Shown piece by piece: positions 19,067 through 27,467 of a stretch of 64,000 nucleotides of DNA. A program made the translations under genes and the position numbers. Origin of the DNA: JBEKTW01 sp963727845 (GTDB lineage: Bacteria > Bacteroidota > Ignavibacteria > UBA10030 > SZUA-254); contig CAVSHI010000001.1 of the NCBI GenBank assembly GCA_963727845.1, positions 62,001-126,000 of the forward strand, read 5' to 3'. The notes below the pieces were generated by a model, which was not told where the DNA came from, did not search any database, and saw only the letters and a program-made list of their open reading frames with translations. Positions within the stretch are counted from its first letter, which is position 1; the number at the start of each line of letters is the position of its first letter.

Positions 19067-20893
19067 TTATTCAACGAAGATTGCATCAAATTTACAGACG
19101 TCGTAGCAGATACCGCACCTGCCGCACTTCATGACGTCGATAGCGTGCACCTGTTTGGTTTCACCCGAGATGGCGCCGTCGGGGCAGTTCTTCCGGCAGA
19201 CGTCGCAGCCGTGTCCTTTATCGACGCAAATTGTCGGGTCGATAGAGTACGTGATGAGCTTGCGGCAGCTGTGCGCGGGGCACTTCTTTTCCTTCACGTG
19301 CGCTTCGTATTCTTCACGGAAATACTTCAGCGTCGTGAGCACGGGGTTCGGAGCCGAACCGCCGAGGGCACAGAGCGACAACTCGACAACCATGTTCGAG
19401 AGTTCCTCGAGGAGAACGAGGTCTTCTTCGGTTCCCTCGCCGATCGTGATCTTCTCGAGGATGTCGAGCATCCGCTTCGTTCCCTCGCGGCACGGAACGC
19501 ACTTTCCGCACGATTCCGCCTGGGTGAAGGCGAGAAAATACTTCGCCATGTCGACCATGCAGTTATTTTCGTCGGTCACGACCATTCCGCCCGAGCCCAT
19601 CATGGATCCGACTTTCGTCAGTTCCTCGTAGTCGACGGGGAGGTCGATGAGACTTTCCGGAATAAATCCGCCCGACGGACCGCCGGTCTGGACGGCTTTG
19701 AATTTCTTGCCGTCCTTGATTCCGCCGCCGATGTCGAAGATGATCTTGCGCAGAGTAATGCCCATCGGGACTTCGATGAGGCCGGTGTTGTTCACCTTTC
19801 CCGATAGCGAGAACACCTTCGTGCCCTTGCTCCCGCCCCAGGCGTCCGACGAAACATCACCCGTCCCGATGCTGGAAAACCACTTCGCACCTCTCAGAAT
19901 AATCTGGGAAACATTCGCCCATGTCTCGACGTTGTTGAGGCAGGATGGCTTGTCCCAGAGCCCGCGCTCGACCGTATGGACATACTTCGCCCGCGGTTCA
20001 CCGGGGCGTCCTTCGATGGATGCCATGAGCGCCGTCGACTCGCCGCACACAAACGCACCCGCGCCGCGAACGATTCTTATGTCGAAATCGAATCCTTTGT
20101 CGAAAATGTTCTTGCCGAGCAGGCCGTATTCACGTGCCTGCTTGATCGCGATCTTCAGCCGTTCGAGCGCTATGGGATATTCATTTCTGATATAGACGTA
20201 GCCTTCCGATGACCCGATGGCGTACGCGCCGATGCACATTCCCTCGATAACCGCATGGGGATCAGATTCGATGGTGCTGCGGTCCATGAACGCGCCCGGA
20301 TCGCCTTCATCGGCGTTGCAGAGCACGTAGCGCTTATCGCCGGGGGCGTTCTTGCAGGTTTCCCATTTGATGCCCGTCGGGAATCCGCCGCCGCCGCGTC
20401 CGCGCAAACCGGATGCCTTGATCTCCTGAATGACCTGGTCGGGATTCATCGTTGTGAGCACCTTCGCCAGAGCTTCGTACGCCCCGCGCGCAATGGCCTC
20501 GTCGATGCTCTCGGGATCGATCAATCCGCGGTTGCGAAGGACGATGAGCGTCTGGTCGGCAAAAAACGGAATATCCGACATCCTGGGAATCGGTGTTTTC
20601 TCCTTTGGAGGAGTATACAGCAATTCCTTCACCGGCCGTCCTTTGATGAAATGCTCTTCCACCACATACGGGATGTCGGTTTCCTTCAGCAGCTGGTAAA
20701 ATATTCCATCCGGCTGAACCACCATCAGCGGACCGACAGCGCAAAAGCCGTTGCAGCCCGTCGTGACGACGGCGACTTCGGAATCCAGTCCGCGCTTCTT
20801 GATCTCCGCTTCGAGCCTATCTTTGATTTTCATCGATTGGTTGGCGACACACCCTGTGCCCGCGCATACCATCAAATACGTTCTATACGCCAT
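19067..20893 (-). CDS. NuoF/HydB-like NAD(H)- and FMN-binding subunit
   Basis: A 608-residue protein with HydB architecture. Residues 1-95 are a thioredoxin-like [2Fe-2S] domain (CAGTGCVANQS, then TTGCNGFC). The central NuoF core has the FMN/NADH-binding GLRGRGGGGFPTG segment and CNADEGDPGAF, and the N3-type cluster site ESCGKCVPCREG. The C-terminal ~60 residues add two [4Fe-4S] clusters (DPTICVDKGHGCDVCRKNC, then CGRCGICYDVCK). In bifurcating HydABC-type enzymes this subunit binds NAD(H) and is the proposed bifurcation site. It is encoded between the [2Fe-2S] ferredoxin-like protein and the NuoG-HdrA fusion. Confidence 0.95.
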   Translation of the reverse strand: MAYRTYLMVCAGTGCVANQSMKIKDRLEAEIKKRGLDSEVAVVTTGCNGFCAVGPLMVVQPDGIFYQLLKETDIPYVVEEHFIKGRPVKELLYTPPKEKTPIPRMSDIPFFADQTLIVLRNRGLIDPESIDEAIARGAYEALAKVLTTMNPDQVIQEIKASGLRGRGGGGFPTGIKWETCKNAPGDKRYVLCNADEGDPGAFMDRSTIESDPHAVIEGMCIGAYAIGSSEGYVYIRNEYPIALERLKIAIKQAREYGLLGKNIFDKGFDFDIRIVRGAGAFVCGESTALMASIEGRPGEPRAKYVHTVERGLWDKPSCLNNVETWANVSQIILRGAKWFSSIGTGDVSSDAWGGSKGTKVFSLSGKVNNTGLIEVPMGITLRKIIFDIGGGIKDGKKFKAVQTGGPSGGFIPESLIDLPVDYEELTKVGSMMGSGGMVVTDENNCMVDMAKYFLAFTQAESCGKCVPCREGTKRMLDILEKITIGEGTEEDLVLLEELSNMVVELSLCALGGSAPNPVLTTLKYFREEYEAHVKEKKCPAHSCRKLITYSIDPTICVDKGHGCDVCRKNCPDGAISGETKQVHAIDVMKCGRCGICYDVCKFDAIFVE

Positions 20894-20923
20894 GAGTAAA
20901 TCTCCTTAATGAATGCAAAACCG

Positions 20924-21310
20924 TTACCGTGTCCTTTCGCTGCCGACAGCAAGCGCGTACTCTTTTACCGGAATTCCTTTGACAATGTGCGACTCGACGA
21001 TCTTCTTCACCTTGTCGGGGGTCAGGGAAACGTACTTTACCGGCGCCGGTTCGTTTGCGACTTCGACCGTCATCATCGGCTCCTGGCTGCACAGTCCTGC
21101 GCACCCGGAGTTTGTTACGATGACGTCGAGAAGTTTCCGGTTCTCAATCTCGGCCATGACGGATGTGAGAATTTGCCGTGCGCCTGCGGCAATGCCGCAC
21201 GTTCCCATATGCACGTTGATTTTTACGCGGCCCGCGCCCTGCCGGAGGGTGGTCTGGTAGCGGGTTTTCTCTTTGATCTTTGCCAGATCGTCAATTGTAA
21301 TTTTTCCCAT
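20924..21310 (-). CDS. thioredoxin-like [2Fe-2S] ferredoxin
   Basis: A 128-residue protein with a four-cysteine thioredoxin-like [2Fe-2S] pattern: HMGTCGIAAGA in the first half and NSGCAGLCSQEP in the second. It resembles the N-terminal domain of HydB/HoxF subunits and small ferredoxins encoded in HydABC-type operons. It most likely acts as an extra electron carrier or assembly part of the NAD module. It sits 12 bp after the NuoE-like gene and 30 bp before the NuoF-like gene. Confidence 0.88.
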   Translation of the reverse strand: MGKITIDDLAKIKEKTRYQTTLRQGAGRVKINVHMGTCGIAAGARQILTSVMAEIENRKLLDVIVTNSGCAGLCSQEPMMTVEVANEPAPVKYVSLTPDKVKKIVESHIVKGIPVKEYALAVGSERTR

Positions 21311-21322
21311 TGCTGATTCTCC

Positions 21323-21775
21323 TTACTGATACTGCTTTAACATTTTAGCAACTTTCGACGTAGGAACTTTGCCGTGGAGGTTTTTGCCGACCGTCACCAC
21401 GGGGGCGAGCCCGCAGCAGCCGAGGCATCGCACGCTCTCGAGGCTGAATTTTTTGTCGACAGTCGTCTCGCCTTCTTTGATATTGAGTTCCCGCTCGATC
21501 TGTTCCATGATTTTAATCGCGCCCTGAACGTGACATGCGGTTCCCGTGCATACGGCGATCGGGTGCTTGCCTTTCGGTTTCAGGCTGAATGCCTTGTAGA
21601 AGGTCGCGAGGTGATACGTCCGGCTGATCGGTACATCCAGATAGTGGGAAACGTGGTCCAGAACATCCCTCGGAACATAGTAGTACTCGTTCTGAACGTC
21701 CAGCAAGACCTGGATAATGGAACTCGGGTCTTGAGGGTGTCTCCGAAGAATCGTCTCGATTACTGGTGCGTCCAT
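21323..21775 (-). CDS. NuoE/HydC-like [2Fe-2S] subunit
   Basis: A 150-residue NuoE family protein. The four [2Fe-2S] ligands are visible in CTGTACHVQGA and CLGCCGLAP; the N-terminal helical part (DVQNEYYYVPRDVLDHVS) is also typical. It pairs with the NuoF-like subunit to form the NAD(H)-reactive module, as HydC pairs with HydB in electron-bifurcating hydrogenases. It is followed by a 12-bp gap to the ferredoxin gene. Confidence 0.94.
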   Translation of the reverse strand: MDAPVIETILRRHPQDPSSIIQVLLDVQNEYYYVPRDVLDHVSHYLDVPISRTYHLATFYKAFSLKPKGKHPIAVCTGTACHVQGAIKIMEQIERELNIKEGETTVDKKFSLESVRCLGCCGLAPVVTVGKNLHGKVPTSKVAKMLKQYQ

Positions 21776-21791
21776 TGTTGCTCCTTAAGTG

Positions 21792-22337
21792 TTAATGTGC
21801 CAGATTATTCTCTTCCTGCGTCAGGTACCGCTTGATAAAACTCAGAGTTCCGACGGAGTTCACCGGCCCGTTGCCGATCATGCCCCGTACATCTTCGGTT
21901 CTGAAAATAAACTTCGAGCCATTCCGTTCATGCGTGTACGTGATGTCCGCTTCCGGCCGGCGGGCGATCACCGCGGTAATTGTTTCCGGCAGCTGGCCGA
22001 GCGGCTTGCAGTCGATGTGGCTGAGCTGAAACGTCGCTGTCACGGTGGTGCCTTTGCCGGGAGTCGACCGGATATCCAGTTTTCCGTTCGCAGCCTTCGC
22101 AGCTTCGTCGAGCAGTGCAAGTCCGAACCCGACTTTCCTTGTGGTGCGGGTGGTGGTGAACGGGTTGGTAACGCTTTTCACCATCTCGGGGTCCATTCCT
22201 TTGCCGTCATCGGTGATTTCGACGGTCAACGAATCAGTCAAGAAGTCTTCGCGCACGGCGATCCTGATGTTCTTCGCTCCCGCGTCAATCGAGTTCTCGG
22301 CAATATCCAGAATATGTAATGAAACATCTTCCATTCT
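21792..22337 (-). CDS. GHKL (histidine-kinase-type) ATP-binding protein of the hydrogenase cassette
   Basis: An about 181-residue protein consisting mainly of a HATPase domain: N-box-like DIAENSIDAGAKNI, the G1 motif DDGKGMDPE, FTTTRTTRKVGFGLALL and a final GKGTTVTATF. No phosphoacceptor-histidine domain is seen. The ATG at 22337 is preferred over an in-frame ATG six codons upstream because GGAAGTAAGAGA precedes it. Similar ATPases lie beside NuoE-like genes in HydABC operons such as that of Thermotoga maritima (from memory). A regulatory or assembly role is likely but unproven. Confidence 0.85.
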   Translation of the reverse strand, partial: RMEDVSLHILDIAENSIDAGAKNIRIAVREDFLTDSLTVEITDDGKGMDPEMVKSVTNPFTTTRTTRKVGFGLALLDEAAKAANGKLDIRSTPGKGTTVTATFQLSHIDCKPLGQLPETITAVIARRPEADITYTHERNGSKFIFRTEDVRGMIGNGPVNSVGTLSFIKRYLTQEENNLAH

Positions 22338-22355
22338 CTTACTTCCATACCTCAA

Positions 22356-22468
22356 CTCTCAAACCCCGAACCTCGGACCTGAAATCTCGAACCTCTAATC
22401 TCAAACCTCTAACCTCAGCTTCCATCCATCGCTCCACTAATTCTATTTCCAAGTTGCCCCATCGAGTC
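22356..22468. repeat. short degenerate tandem repeat within the operon
   Basis: Between the GHKL and PHP genes, about 22345-22425 is built of imperfect ~9-10 bp units around the theme ACCTC(T/G)AA(T/C)CTC. It resembles in style the AAATCC-type tract at 17063-17291. No gene or terminator seen. Confidence 0.6.
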
Positions 22469-23215
22469 TTACGCATGCTGGTATACTACCGTCCTTCCAT
22501 TCTCATTTCTCAATGCCATTCTGACCTCGGTGAACGACGGATGTTCCAGGAGGAGCTTACTCGTATTTTTTCCGATATCGTCGAGGAAATGCGCATCCGA
22601 ATTCCTTATGAATGTCTGACGCCGGTATTCCTTGAACCGTTCTTTCACTTCCGCGTCGCCGGTATTTGATGAAATTTCAAGCGCGTCAAACCTTGTCGAT
22701 TCCGGTATGAATCCCAACTGTCCGATCACGCTGTTACTTTCTCTGTCAATATGTGATGCAATCACCATTCCGTTCAATCGATGGATGCTCTTCTCAAGTT
22801 CGTCGAGCGACAGATCCACTGCCCCGATAAAAAATCTCTTCTGAAATCCCTCAACTTCATCGTTCTCATTGGCGACGATCTGCTCACCGAACACGTCCGG
22901 GTCGTTCTCGCCGCTCAGGTGCGCGTAGACGAGGTCCTGGAGCTCAAGAGCGGATTCCAGATTTTCAAAGATCGCGAGGACATGGATTTCTTCTCTTGTG
23001 CATACTTCCATGCCCGGGAGCACGACCACATTTTTGCCGGCAGCTGCTTTCATCACCGCCTGCGCATTTTCCGCCGAGTTATGGTCGGTGATGGCGATGA
23101 TGTCAAGTGATCGTTCAAGAACACGCGCCGTGATCTTTTTCGGCGACATCAGCAGGTCACCGCACGGGGAGAGGCACGTATGCATGTGCAAATCCGCGGT
23201 GAACGCCGTGAGCAT
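22469..23215 (-). CDS. PHP-domain phosphoesterase-like protein
   Basis: A 248-residue PHP (polymerase and histidinol phosphatase) superfamily protein. Metal-binding motifs are present: DLHMHTCLSPCG near the N-terminus, ITDHNS, then GMEV, and NSDAH near the C-terminus. Natural substrate unknown. Genes of this type recur beside [FeFe]-hydrogenase-like proteins and DRTGG proteins in HydABC-type operons, which suggests a signalling or maturation role. Its ATG shares one base with the preceding stop. Confidence 0.85.
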   Translation of the reverse strand: MLTAFTADLHMHTCLSPCGDLLMSPKKITARVLERSLDIIAITDHNSAENAQAVMKAAAGKNVVVLPGMEVCTREEIHVLAIFENLESALELQDLVYAHLSGENDPDVFGEQIVANENDEVEGFQKRFFIGAVDLSLDELEKSIHRLNGMVIASHIDRESNSVIGQLGFIPESTRFDALEISSNTGDAEVKERFKEYRRQTFIRNSDAHFLDDIGKNTSKLLLEHPSFTEVRMALRNENGRTVVYQHA

Positions 23216-23559
23216 TACGTTCTGCTGCCGATTCCTAACTCATACAGCTTGCCGGCAGTTTCAAACGCCGGTTTCTTGCTTGCAAGGATCGTCACACCCT
23301 CGTCCTTTGCCCTGCGCAGCGTATCTTCTGACGGGCTCCGGCCATTCACGAGAATAACCGCCGCCAGTTCTTTCAACACGGCCACCGCTACGATGTTCAC
23401 ATGCACCTGCATCGTGAGCCAGACATTTCCGGCTTTGCTGTTGGCGATAACGTCGCTCAGCAAATCGCTCGCGTACCCGCCCGTCACTTCCCGGCCGGCT
23501 TTCTCTCCGCCGCAGCAAACTGTCAGGTCCAGCTTTTCAATTACCTGTTTAAGAATCAT
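23215..23559 (-). CDS. DRTGG-domain protein (copy 1)
   Basis: A 114-residue single-domain protein similar to DRTGG domains, which are found fused to CBS domains and phosphotransacetylases and are thought to bind ligands. The segment GREVTGGYASDLLSDVIAN (quoted within 20) and LAAVILVNGRSP are characteristic. The operon encodes a second, diverged copy at 25321-25704 (about the same length, CASDLMSDVLAFS, AVVFVRGKKP). Its start overlaps the preceding stop by 4 bp. Function in the operon is unknown. Confidence 0.8.
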   Translation of the reverse strand: MILKQVIEKLDLTVCCGGEKAGREVTGGYASDLLSDVIANSKAGNVWLTMQVHVNIVAVAVLKELAAVILVNGRSPSEDTLRRAKDEGVTILASKKPAFETAGKLYELGIGSRT

Positions 23560-24890
23560 AGTCGTCCTGTGTCCCGTGTGTCTGAAATCTTTTGACTATG
23601 CCGGTGGATAGTTTCGACGAGGCTGCTTGAAAGCCCCTCAAAGTTTTTCACTGCAATGAACACACATTCATCGACGTCTGCGTTGCCCAGGATGACATCT
23701 TCCGCAAACGACGAACATGTGGGTGACCCGCATGCTCCGCAGTCGATTTTGGGGAGACGTTCATACATTTGCTGTTTCTGCTGCAATTTCTGGAGTGCCT
23801 TTGAAACATCGTCATCGAGAGGTTGAAGTGGAACCGGCGGGATTTTCCCCGGGAGCGAGAAAAAGTTCTTCCGGTACAGTCCGCGGATTTTCTCCCGGTC
23901 CTGACAGGGCTTTGACCCGAATTTCCTGACCATGCGCAGCACCCGGCCGCGGGCGATGTAGGAATTCTCCACGTTCAGGGACCCGCCGACGCAGGCCGTG
24001 GGGCACGAGTGCACTTCCACGTACTGGATGTCCTTTAACTTTCCGTTCTCGATGTCTTCGAAGATCCTGACGGCTTCGCTCAACCCGCCGATGGCTAGAC
24101 AATCTTCCGCCTTAAGCGATGCAACCTGCCCGCCGAGGATAGGCCAGCCTAAACCCAGACCACGGACTTCCGGCATATCGCCGTTCTGGCTTACGCCGGG
24201 AAGGGCCTGAAGGACGGACGGGTAAATTTCTGAAATAGCGATCGTTCCGTCGACGAACGAATGTTTCTTGCGCGGCGGATGTTTGATGGCCAGCATCTTG
24301 GCGGGGCAGGGTGTCAGGTAAATGACACCGATCTCGGTATCTTTCAAACCAAGCTCTTTCATCTTCTGGTGCTTCGCCTCGCGGGCCGCGATCTCCATCG
24401 GCGATTCGATGGGAATTAAATGGTCGAGGAGATTGGGATAACGGATCTGAATCAACCGTACGATCGCCGGGCAAAACGGAGAAATCAGGGGTCGGGGAGT
24501 TCCGACAGAATCGAGATACTCCTGGATGCCGATGCTGACGGCTTCCGAAGCGCATGCAACATCGTACGCATCATCGAAACCGATCTTCTTCAATGCGCTC
24601 AAAATGGTCGAAGGGGACACATCCTTGCCGAACTGCGAGTAGAACACCGGTGACGGTATCGCGACGGTATATTTGAACTTCGAGAAATCGCTGAACGAGC
24701 TCGTCTGCGGTACAATCGCGCTGTTGGGGCACACACGGACGCACTCACCGCAGTCGATGCACCGGTCTTTCAGGAGCGATGCCTTCGAGCCGCGAACGCG
24801 GATAGCCTGTGTCGGGCAGATACGCATACACGCCATGCGCCCCTGGCAGCTTTCACGACGGATTTTTATGGATCGGAATTCTTCCCGCAC
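23556..24890 (-). CDS. [FeFe]-hydrogenase-like iron-sulfur protein, probable sensor
   Basis: A 444-residue protein. Residues 12-60 hold two [4Fe-4S] clusters. The middle is the [FeFe]-hydrogenase fold with altered H-cluster motifs: L1 is SPFCPAI (Cys140, with Phe139 where catalytic enzymes have the proton-relay Cys), L2 is TPCPAK (Cys195), L3 is EVHSCPTACVGGS (Cys296, Cys300). Residues ~380-410 form an extra Fe4S4 domain (DCGACGSPTC). Keeping four cluster cysteines while losing the relay Cys is the pattern of putative sensory (group C/D) hydrogenases. Together with adjacent DRTGG, PHP and GHKL genes it likely reports H2 or redox state. It is not expected to be the main catalyst, which is the [NiFe] enzyme. 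Confidence 0.88.
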   Translation of the reverse strand: MREEFRSIKIRRESCQGRMACMRICPTQAIRVRGSKASLLKDRCIDCGECVRVCPNSAIVPQTSSFSDFSKFKYTVAIPSPVFYSQFGKDVSPSTILSALKKIGFDDAYDVACASEAVSIGIQEYLDSVGTPRPLISPFCPAIVRLIQIRYPNLLDHLIPIESPMEIAAREAKHQKMKELGLKDTEIGVIYLTPCPAKMLAIKHPPRKKHSFVDGTIAISEIYPSVLQALPGVSQNGDMPEVRGLGLGWPILGGQVASLKAEDCLAIGGLSEAVRIFEDIENGKLKDIQYVEVHSCPTACVGGSLNVENSYIARGRVLRMVRKFGSKPCQDREKIRGLYRKNFFSLPGKIPPVPLQPLDDDVSKALQKLQQKQQMYERLPKIDCGACGSPTCSSFAEDVILGNADVDECVFIAVKNFEGLSSSLVETIHRHSQKISDTRDTGRL

Positions 24891-24891
24891 G

Positions 24892-25317
24892 TCAGTTGAT
24901 GTGCATTGTCATTTGCAATTTCGTTCCTTTTCCCACGGTCGACTCGATCTTCAATTCATCGGCGTTTTTCTTGATATTCGGAAGGCCCATGCCCGCGCCG
25001 AAACCCATTTCCCTCATCTCGGCGGTTGCCGTCGAGTATCCTTCCAGCATTGCCCGGTCGATGTCGGGAATTCCGGGGCCCCTGTCGTCGACAACGATTC
25101 TGATCACTTGCGGCGTCACCTCGAACGTGAGCACCGCTTGCCGCGCGTACATGACGACATTCATCTCGGCTTCGTATGTCGCGATTGCCACTCTCCTGAT
25201 GATCATCGGGTCGATTCCCAATTGTTTGAGAAGCGATTTGATCTCGGTGGACGCCTTTCCCGCGTTGAAGAAGTTGCGTCCTTCGATCGTGAACGACTGT
25301 GAAAAAGGCATGACCAT
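24892..25317 (-). CDS. RsbW-like anti-sigma-factor-type ATPase
   Basis: A 141-residue GHKL ATPase of the serine-kinase anti-sigma type: the N-box VAIATYEAEMNVVMYA, G1 DDRGPGIPD, and G2 FGAGMGLPNIKK are readable. Such proteins phosphorylate anti-anti-sigma factors in B. subtilis, but no STAS partner is encoded in this operon. It lies 1-3 bp from its neighbours, so it is part of the hydrogenase sensory cassette. Confidence 0.87.
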   Translation of the reverse strand: MVMPFSQSFTIEGRNFFNAGKASTEIKSLLKQLGIDPMIIRRVAIATYEAEMNVVMYARQAVLTFEVTPQVIRIVVDDRGPGIPDIDRAMLEGYSTATAEMREMGFGAGMGLPNIKKNADELKIESTVGKGTKLQMTMHIN

Positions 25318-25320
25318 AGT

Positions 25321-25704
25321 TCATTTCCCGGCATGGGTGGCCATGCTTTCTCCATATTCCATGGTGGAGATTAACCCCGATTTGTAAAGAATGCCGCATG
25401 CTTCGTACATCGAGAATGCGGTTCCAAGCAGGGGAATCTTCTTCTGTTTTGCGAGGGCGACAACATCCTGGTCGGGTTTCTTGCCGCGGACGAAGACTAC
25501 GGCCTGGATTTCGGCGATGAAGGCGGTCTGGACTGTTTGAATATTCACAAGCCCCGTCAGGAGCACGGCTCCGGAGCGCGAGAATGCCAGAACGTCACTC
25601 ATCAGGTCGGAAGCGCAGCCATAAGCAATCCGGCCGTCCAGTTTTTCTTCTCCGGTGAAAACTTCGCAGAGAAGAAGGTCGCTAATTTCCAGCAACGACA
25701 TCAT
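25321..25704 (-). CDS. DRTGG-domain protein (copy 2)
   Basis: The start at 25704 (MMSLLEISDLL) is chosen because AAAGG precedes it and similarity to copy 1 begins there; the frame stays open far upstream only as an overlap with hdrA. The 127-residue product shows the domain core (GRIAYGCASDLMSDVLAF, AVVFVRGKKPDQD). It overlaps the 3' end of the HdrA N-half gene by about 20 bp. Its role is unknown; a ligand-binding regulatory function is inferred from the domain. Confidence 0.8.
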   Translation of the reverse strand: MMSLLEISDLLLCEVFTGEEKLDGRIAYGCASDLMSDVLAFSRSGAVLLTGLVNIQTVQTAFIAEIQAVVFVRGKKPDQDVVALAKQKKIPLLGTAFSMYEACGILYKSGLISTMEYGESMATHAGK

Positions 25705-26593
25705 GGCTGACCTTTTCGTCCTTCGCCTTTGTTGAGATTTCGTTGATAAGCTGGTCGCCAAAGTAGACCGCACGACCCTCCGGAATGCGCGTGCCGGGAC
25801 AGTTGCTCCAGCATTGTCCGCATCCCGTACATTTCTCCGTATCGACGTAACGGGCTTTCTTCCGGATTTTGACTTTGAAATTGCCGATGTACCCGGAGAC
25901 ACTCTCAACTTCTGAGTACGAAAGGAGAGTGATATCCTTTCGATGTCCGACGGACACCATCTTCGGTGTGAGAATGCAGGCAGCGCAGTCGAGTGTCGGG
26001 AACGTTTTATCGAAGGTCGCCATGCGCCCGCCAATGGACGGTTCCCGCTCGACGAGATATACATGGTATCCCGCATTCGCGATCTCCAGCGCCGCCTGGA
26101 TGCCGGCGATCCCGCCGCCGACGATCATGGTTGCCTTGTTCAAAGGTTGCCGTGTGATTTGCAGGGGCTGGTGGAGTGCCACACGCCGGACGGCCGCGTT
26201 CACGAGCGCGATCGCCTTCTTTGTCGCCGCGTCACGGTCGTCATGGACCCATGAGCAGTGTTCCCGGATGTTCGCGATCTGAACGAGATATCGGTTGAGC
26301 CCGGCCGTTTCGGCAGCGACCCGGAACGTAAGCTCGTGCATCAATGGCGAACATGCGGCAACGACAACCCGGTTCACGCCAAGTTTCTGGATATCCTGTT
26401 TGATCAGTTCCTGGCCGGGGTCGGAACACATGAACTTGTAATCACGGGCCACCGCGACGTTCGGCTGTTGTGCGATGAAATCGCGCACTTCGGCGACATT
26501 TACCGTTGCGGAAATGTTCACGCCGCAATGACAGATGTACACGCCGATGCGGACCTGTCCGTTTCCATTGGTCGGTTTGGGATTTTCAGACAT
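25682..26593 (-). CDS. hdrA: HdrA N-terminal half (FAD-binding), separately encoded
   Basis: A 303-residue protein matching the first half of HdrA: the N-terminal domain (GVYICHCGVNIS, FMCSDPGQELI, NIREHCSWVH), the dinucleotide-binding motif VGGGIAGIQAAL (about 158-168), SIGGRMATFDKTFPTLDC, CILTPKMV, and one [4Fe-4S] site (Cys255, 258, 261, 265). It then stops where full HdrA would continue with the second cluster and the rest of the flavin domain. That missing half is in the fusion at 17292-19052, so both products are probably needed for one HdrA-like flavin site. It overlaps hdrB by 8 bp. Confidence 0.92.
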   Translation of the reverse strand: MSENPKPTNGNGQVRIGVYICHCGVNISATVNVAEVRDFIAQQPNVAVARDYKFMCSDPGQELIKQDIQKLGVNRVVVAACSPLMHELTFRVAAETAGLNRYLVQIANIREHCSWVHDDRDAATKKAIALVNAAVRRVALHQPLQITRQPLNKATMIVGGGIAGIQAALEIANAGYHVYLVEREPSIGGRMATFDKTFPTLDCAACILTPKMVSVGHRKDITLLSYSEVESVSGYIGNFKVKIRKKARYVDTEKCTGCGQCWSNCPGTRIPEGRAVYFGDQLINEISTKAKDEKVSHDVVAGN

Positions 26594-27467
26594 AGTGGCT
26601 CTCCGTCAATGTTGAAATTTTTTGTCCCATCGGGATAAACGCCGAGTCCAGGCCGATGGTCTTTGAGGGTAACCCCAGAACAATTCCCAGGAGCTGCGTA
26701 AAATACAGAATGGGAGTGTTGAAATGGGTGTTGAACTTTTTGTTGATCCGGTCCTGGTACGATTCCAGGTTGAAATGGCAGAGGGGGCACGTTGTCACGA
26801 TCACATCGGCGCCGTTGTCCTGGGCGCACGCGAGGAGTTCCTTGTTGAGTTTCAGCGCGGTCTCCTCGAACGTCGTCATGAGCATGCCGCCGCAGCAGCG
26901 AACCTTCATGGGGAAGTACACCATCTCCCCTCCGCATTTTCTGAAGAGCCTGTCCATGAGGACCGGATTTTCGTGGTCGTCGAACGTCTTGTCGGGGCGG
27001 ACGATCTGGCAACCGTAATACGGTGCGATCTTCAACCCGTTGAGACTCTGTTTCTGCTTTTTGAGAATCGCGTCGATGCCGACATCATTCATGAGCACAT
27101 CGAGAGGGTGACGGACGCTCGTTTTTCCGCTGTAGCTGAGTCCCCCATCCGCGAGCGCTTCGTTCACGTCCTTGTGCATCTCGGGAATCTCGTTGAGCAC
27201 GCGGTTGGTCTTGGAAAGGACGGTGAAGCAGGAGCTGCATGGCGCCATGATGTCCATTCCCATTTTCTCGGCCAGGGCGAGGTTTCGTGAGGAAACGGCC
27301 AGCGAAACAGTTTCCTTGACGGACATATACACGGTCGCACCGCAGCAATTCCAGTCGTCGATCTCGATCAGTTCCTGGTCAAGCGTTTTGAAAACTTCTC
27401 TGACCGATGCGTCGTAGCCGCGCTGGGTCTTTTCGAGGCTGCATCCGGGGTAGTATGCGTACTTCAC
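26586..27467 (-). CDS. hdrB: heterodisulfide reductase subunit B-like protein
   Basis: A 293-residue protein with two CCG domains, the ligands of the non-cubane [4Fe-4S] clusters that cleave disulfides in HdrB: N-terminal YYPGCSLEKTQ, DDWNCCGA and APCSSCF; C-terminal PYYGCQIVRP, KVRCCGG and TTCPLCHFNL. Both cysteine-rich units look complete, so activity is plausible. The substrate in a non-methanogen is unknown. hdrB overlaps hdrA-N by 8 bp and hdrC by 4 bp. Confidence 0.95.
   Translation of the reverse strand: MKYAYYPGCSLEKTQRGYDASVREVFKTLDQELIEIDDWNCCGATVYMSVKETVSLAVSSRNLALAEKMGMDIMAPCSSCFTVLSKTNRVLNEIPEMHKDVNEALADGGLSYSGKTSVRHPLDVLMNDVGIDAILKKQKQSLNGLKIAPYYGCQIVRPDKTFDDHENPVLMDRLFRKCGGEMVYFPMKVRCCGGMLMTTFEETALKLNKELLACAQDNGADVIVTTCPLCHFNLESYQDRINKKFNTHFNTPILYFTQLLGIVLGLPSKTIGLDSAFIPMGQKISTLTESHYV

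Noticed and set aside
25705..26076. Longer start for DRTGG copy 2
   Set aside because: The extension lies wholly within hdrA in another frame, is Arg/Ser-rich, and lacks domain similarity.
25682..26593. HdrA fragment as a pseudogene
   Set aside because: Its motifs and cysteines are intact, it is overlapped by hdrB in frame-coupled fashion, and the missing half exists in another gene of the operon.
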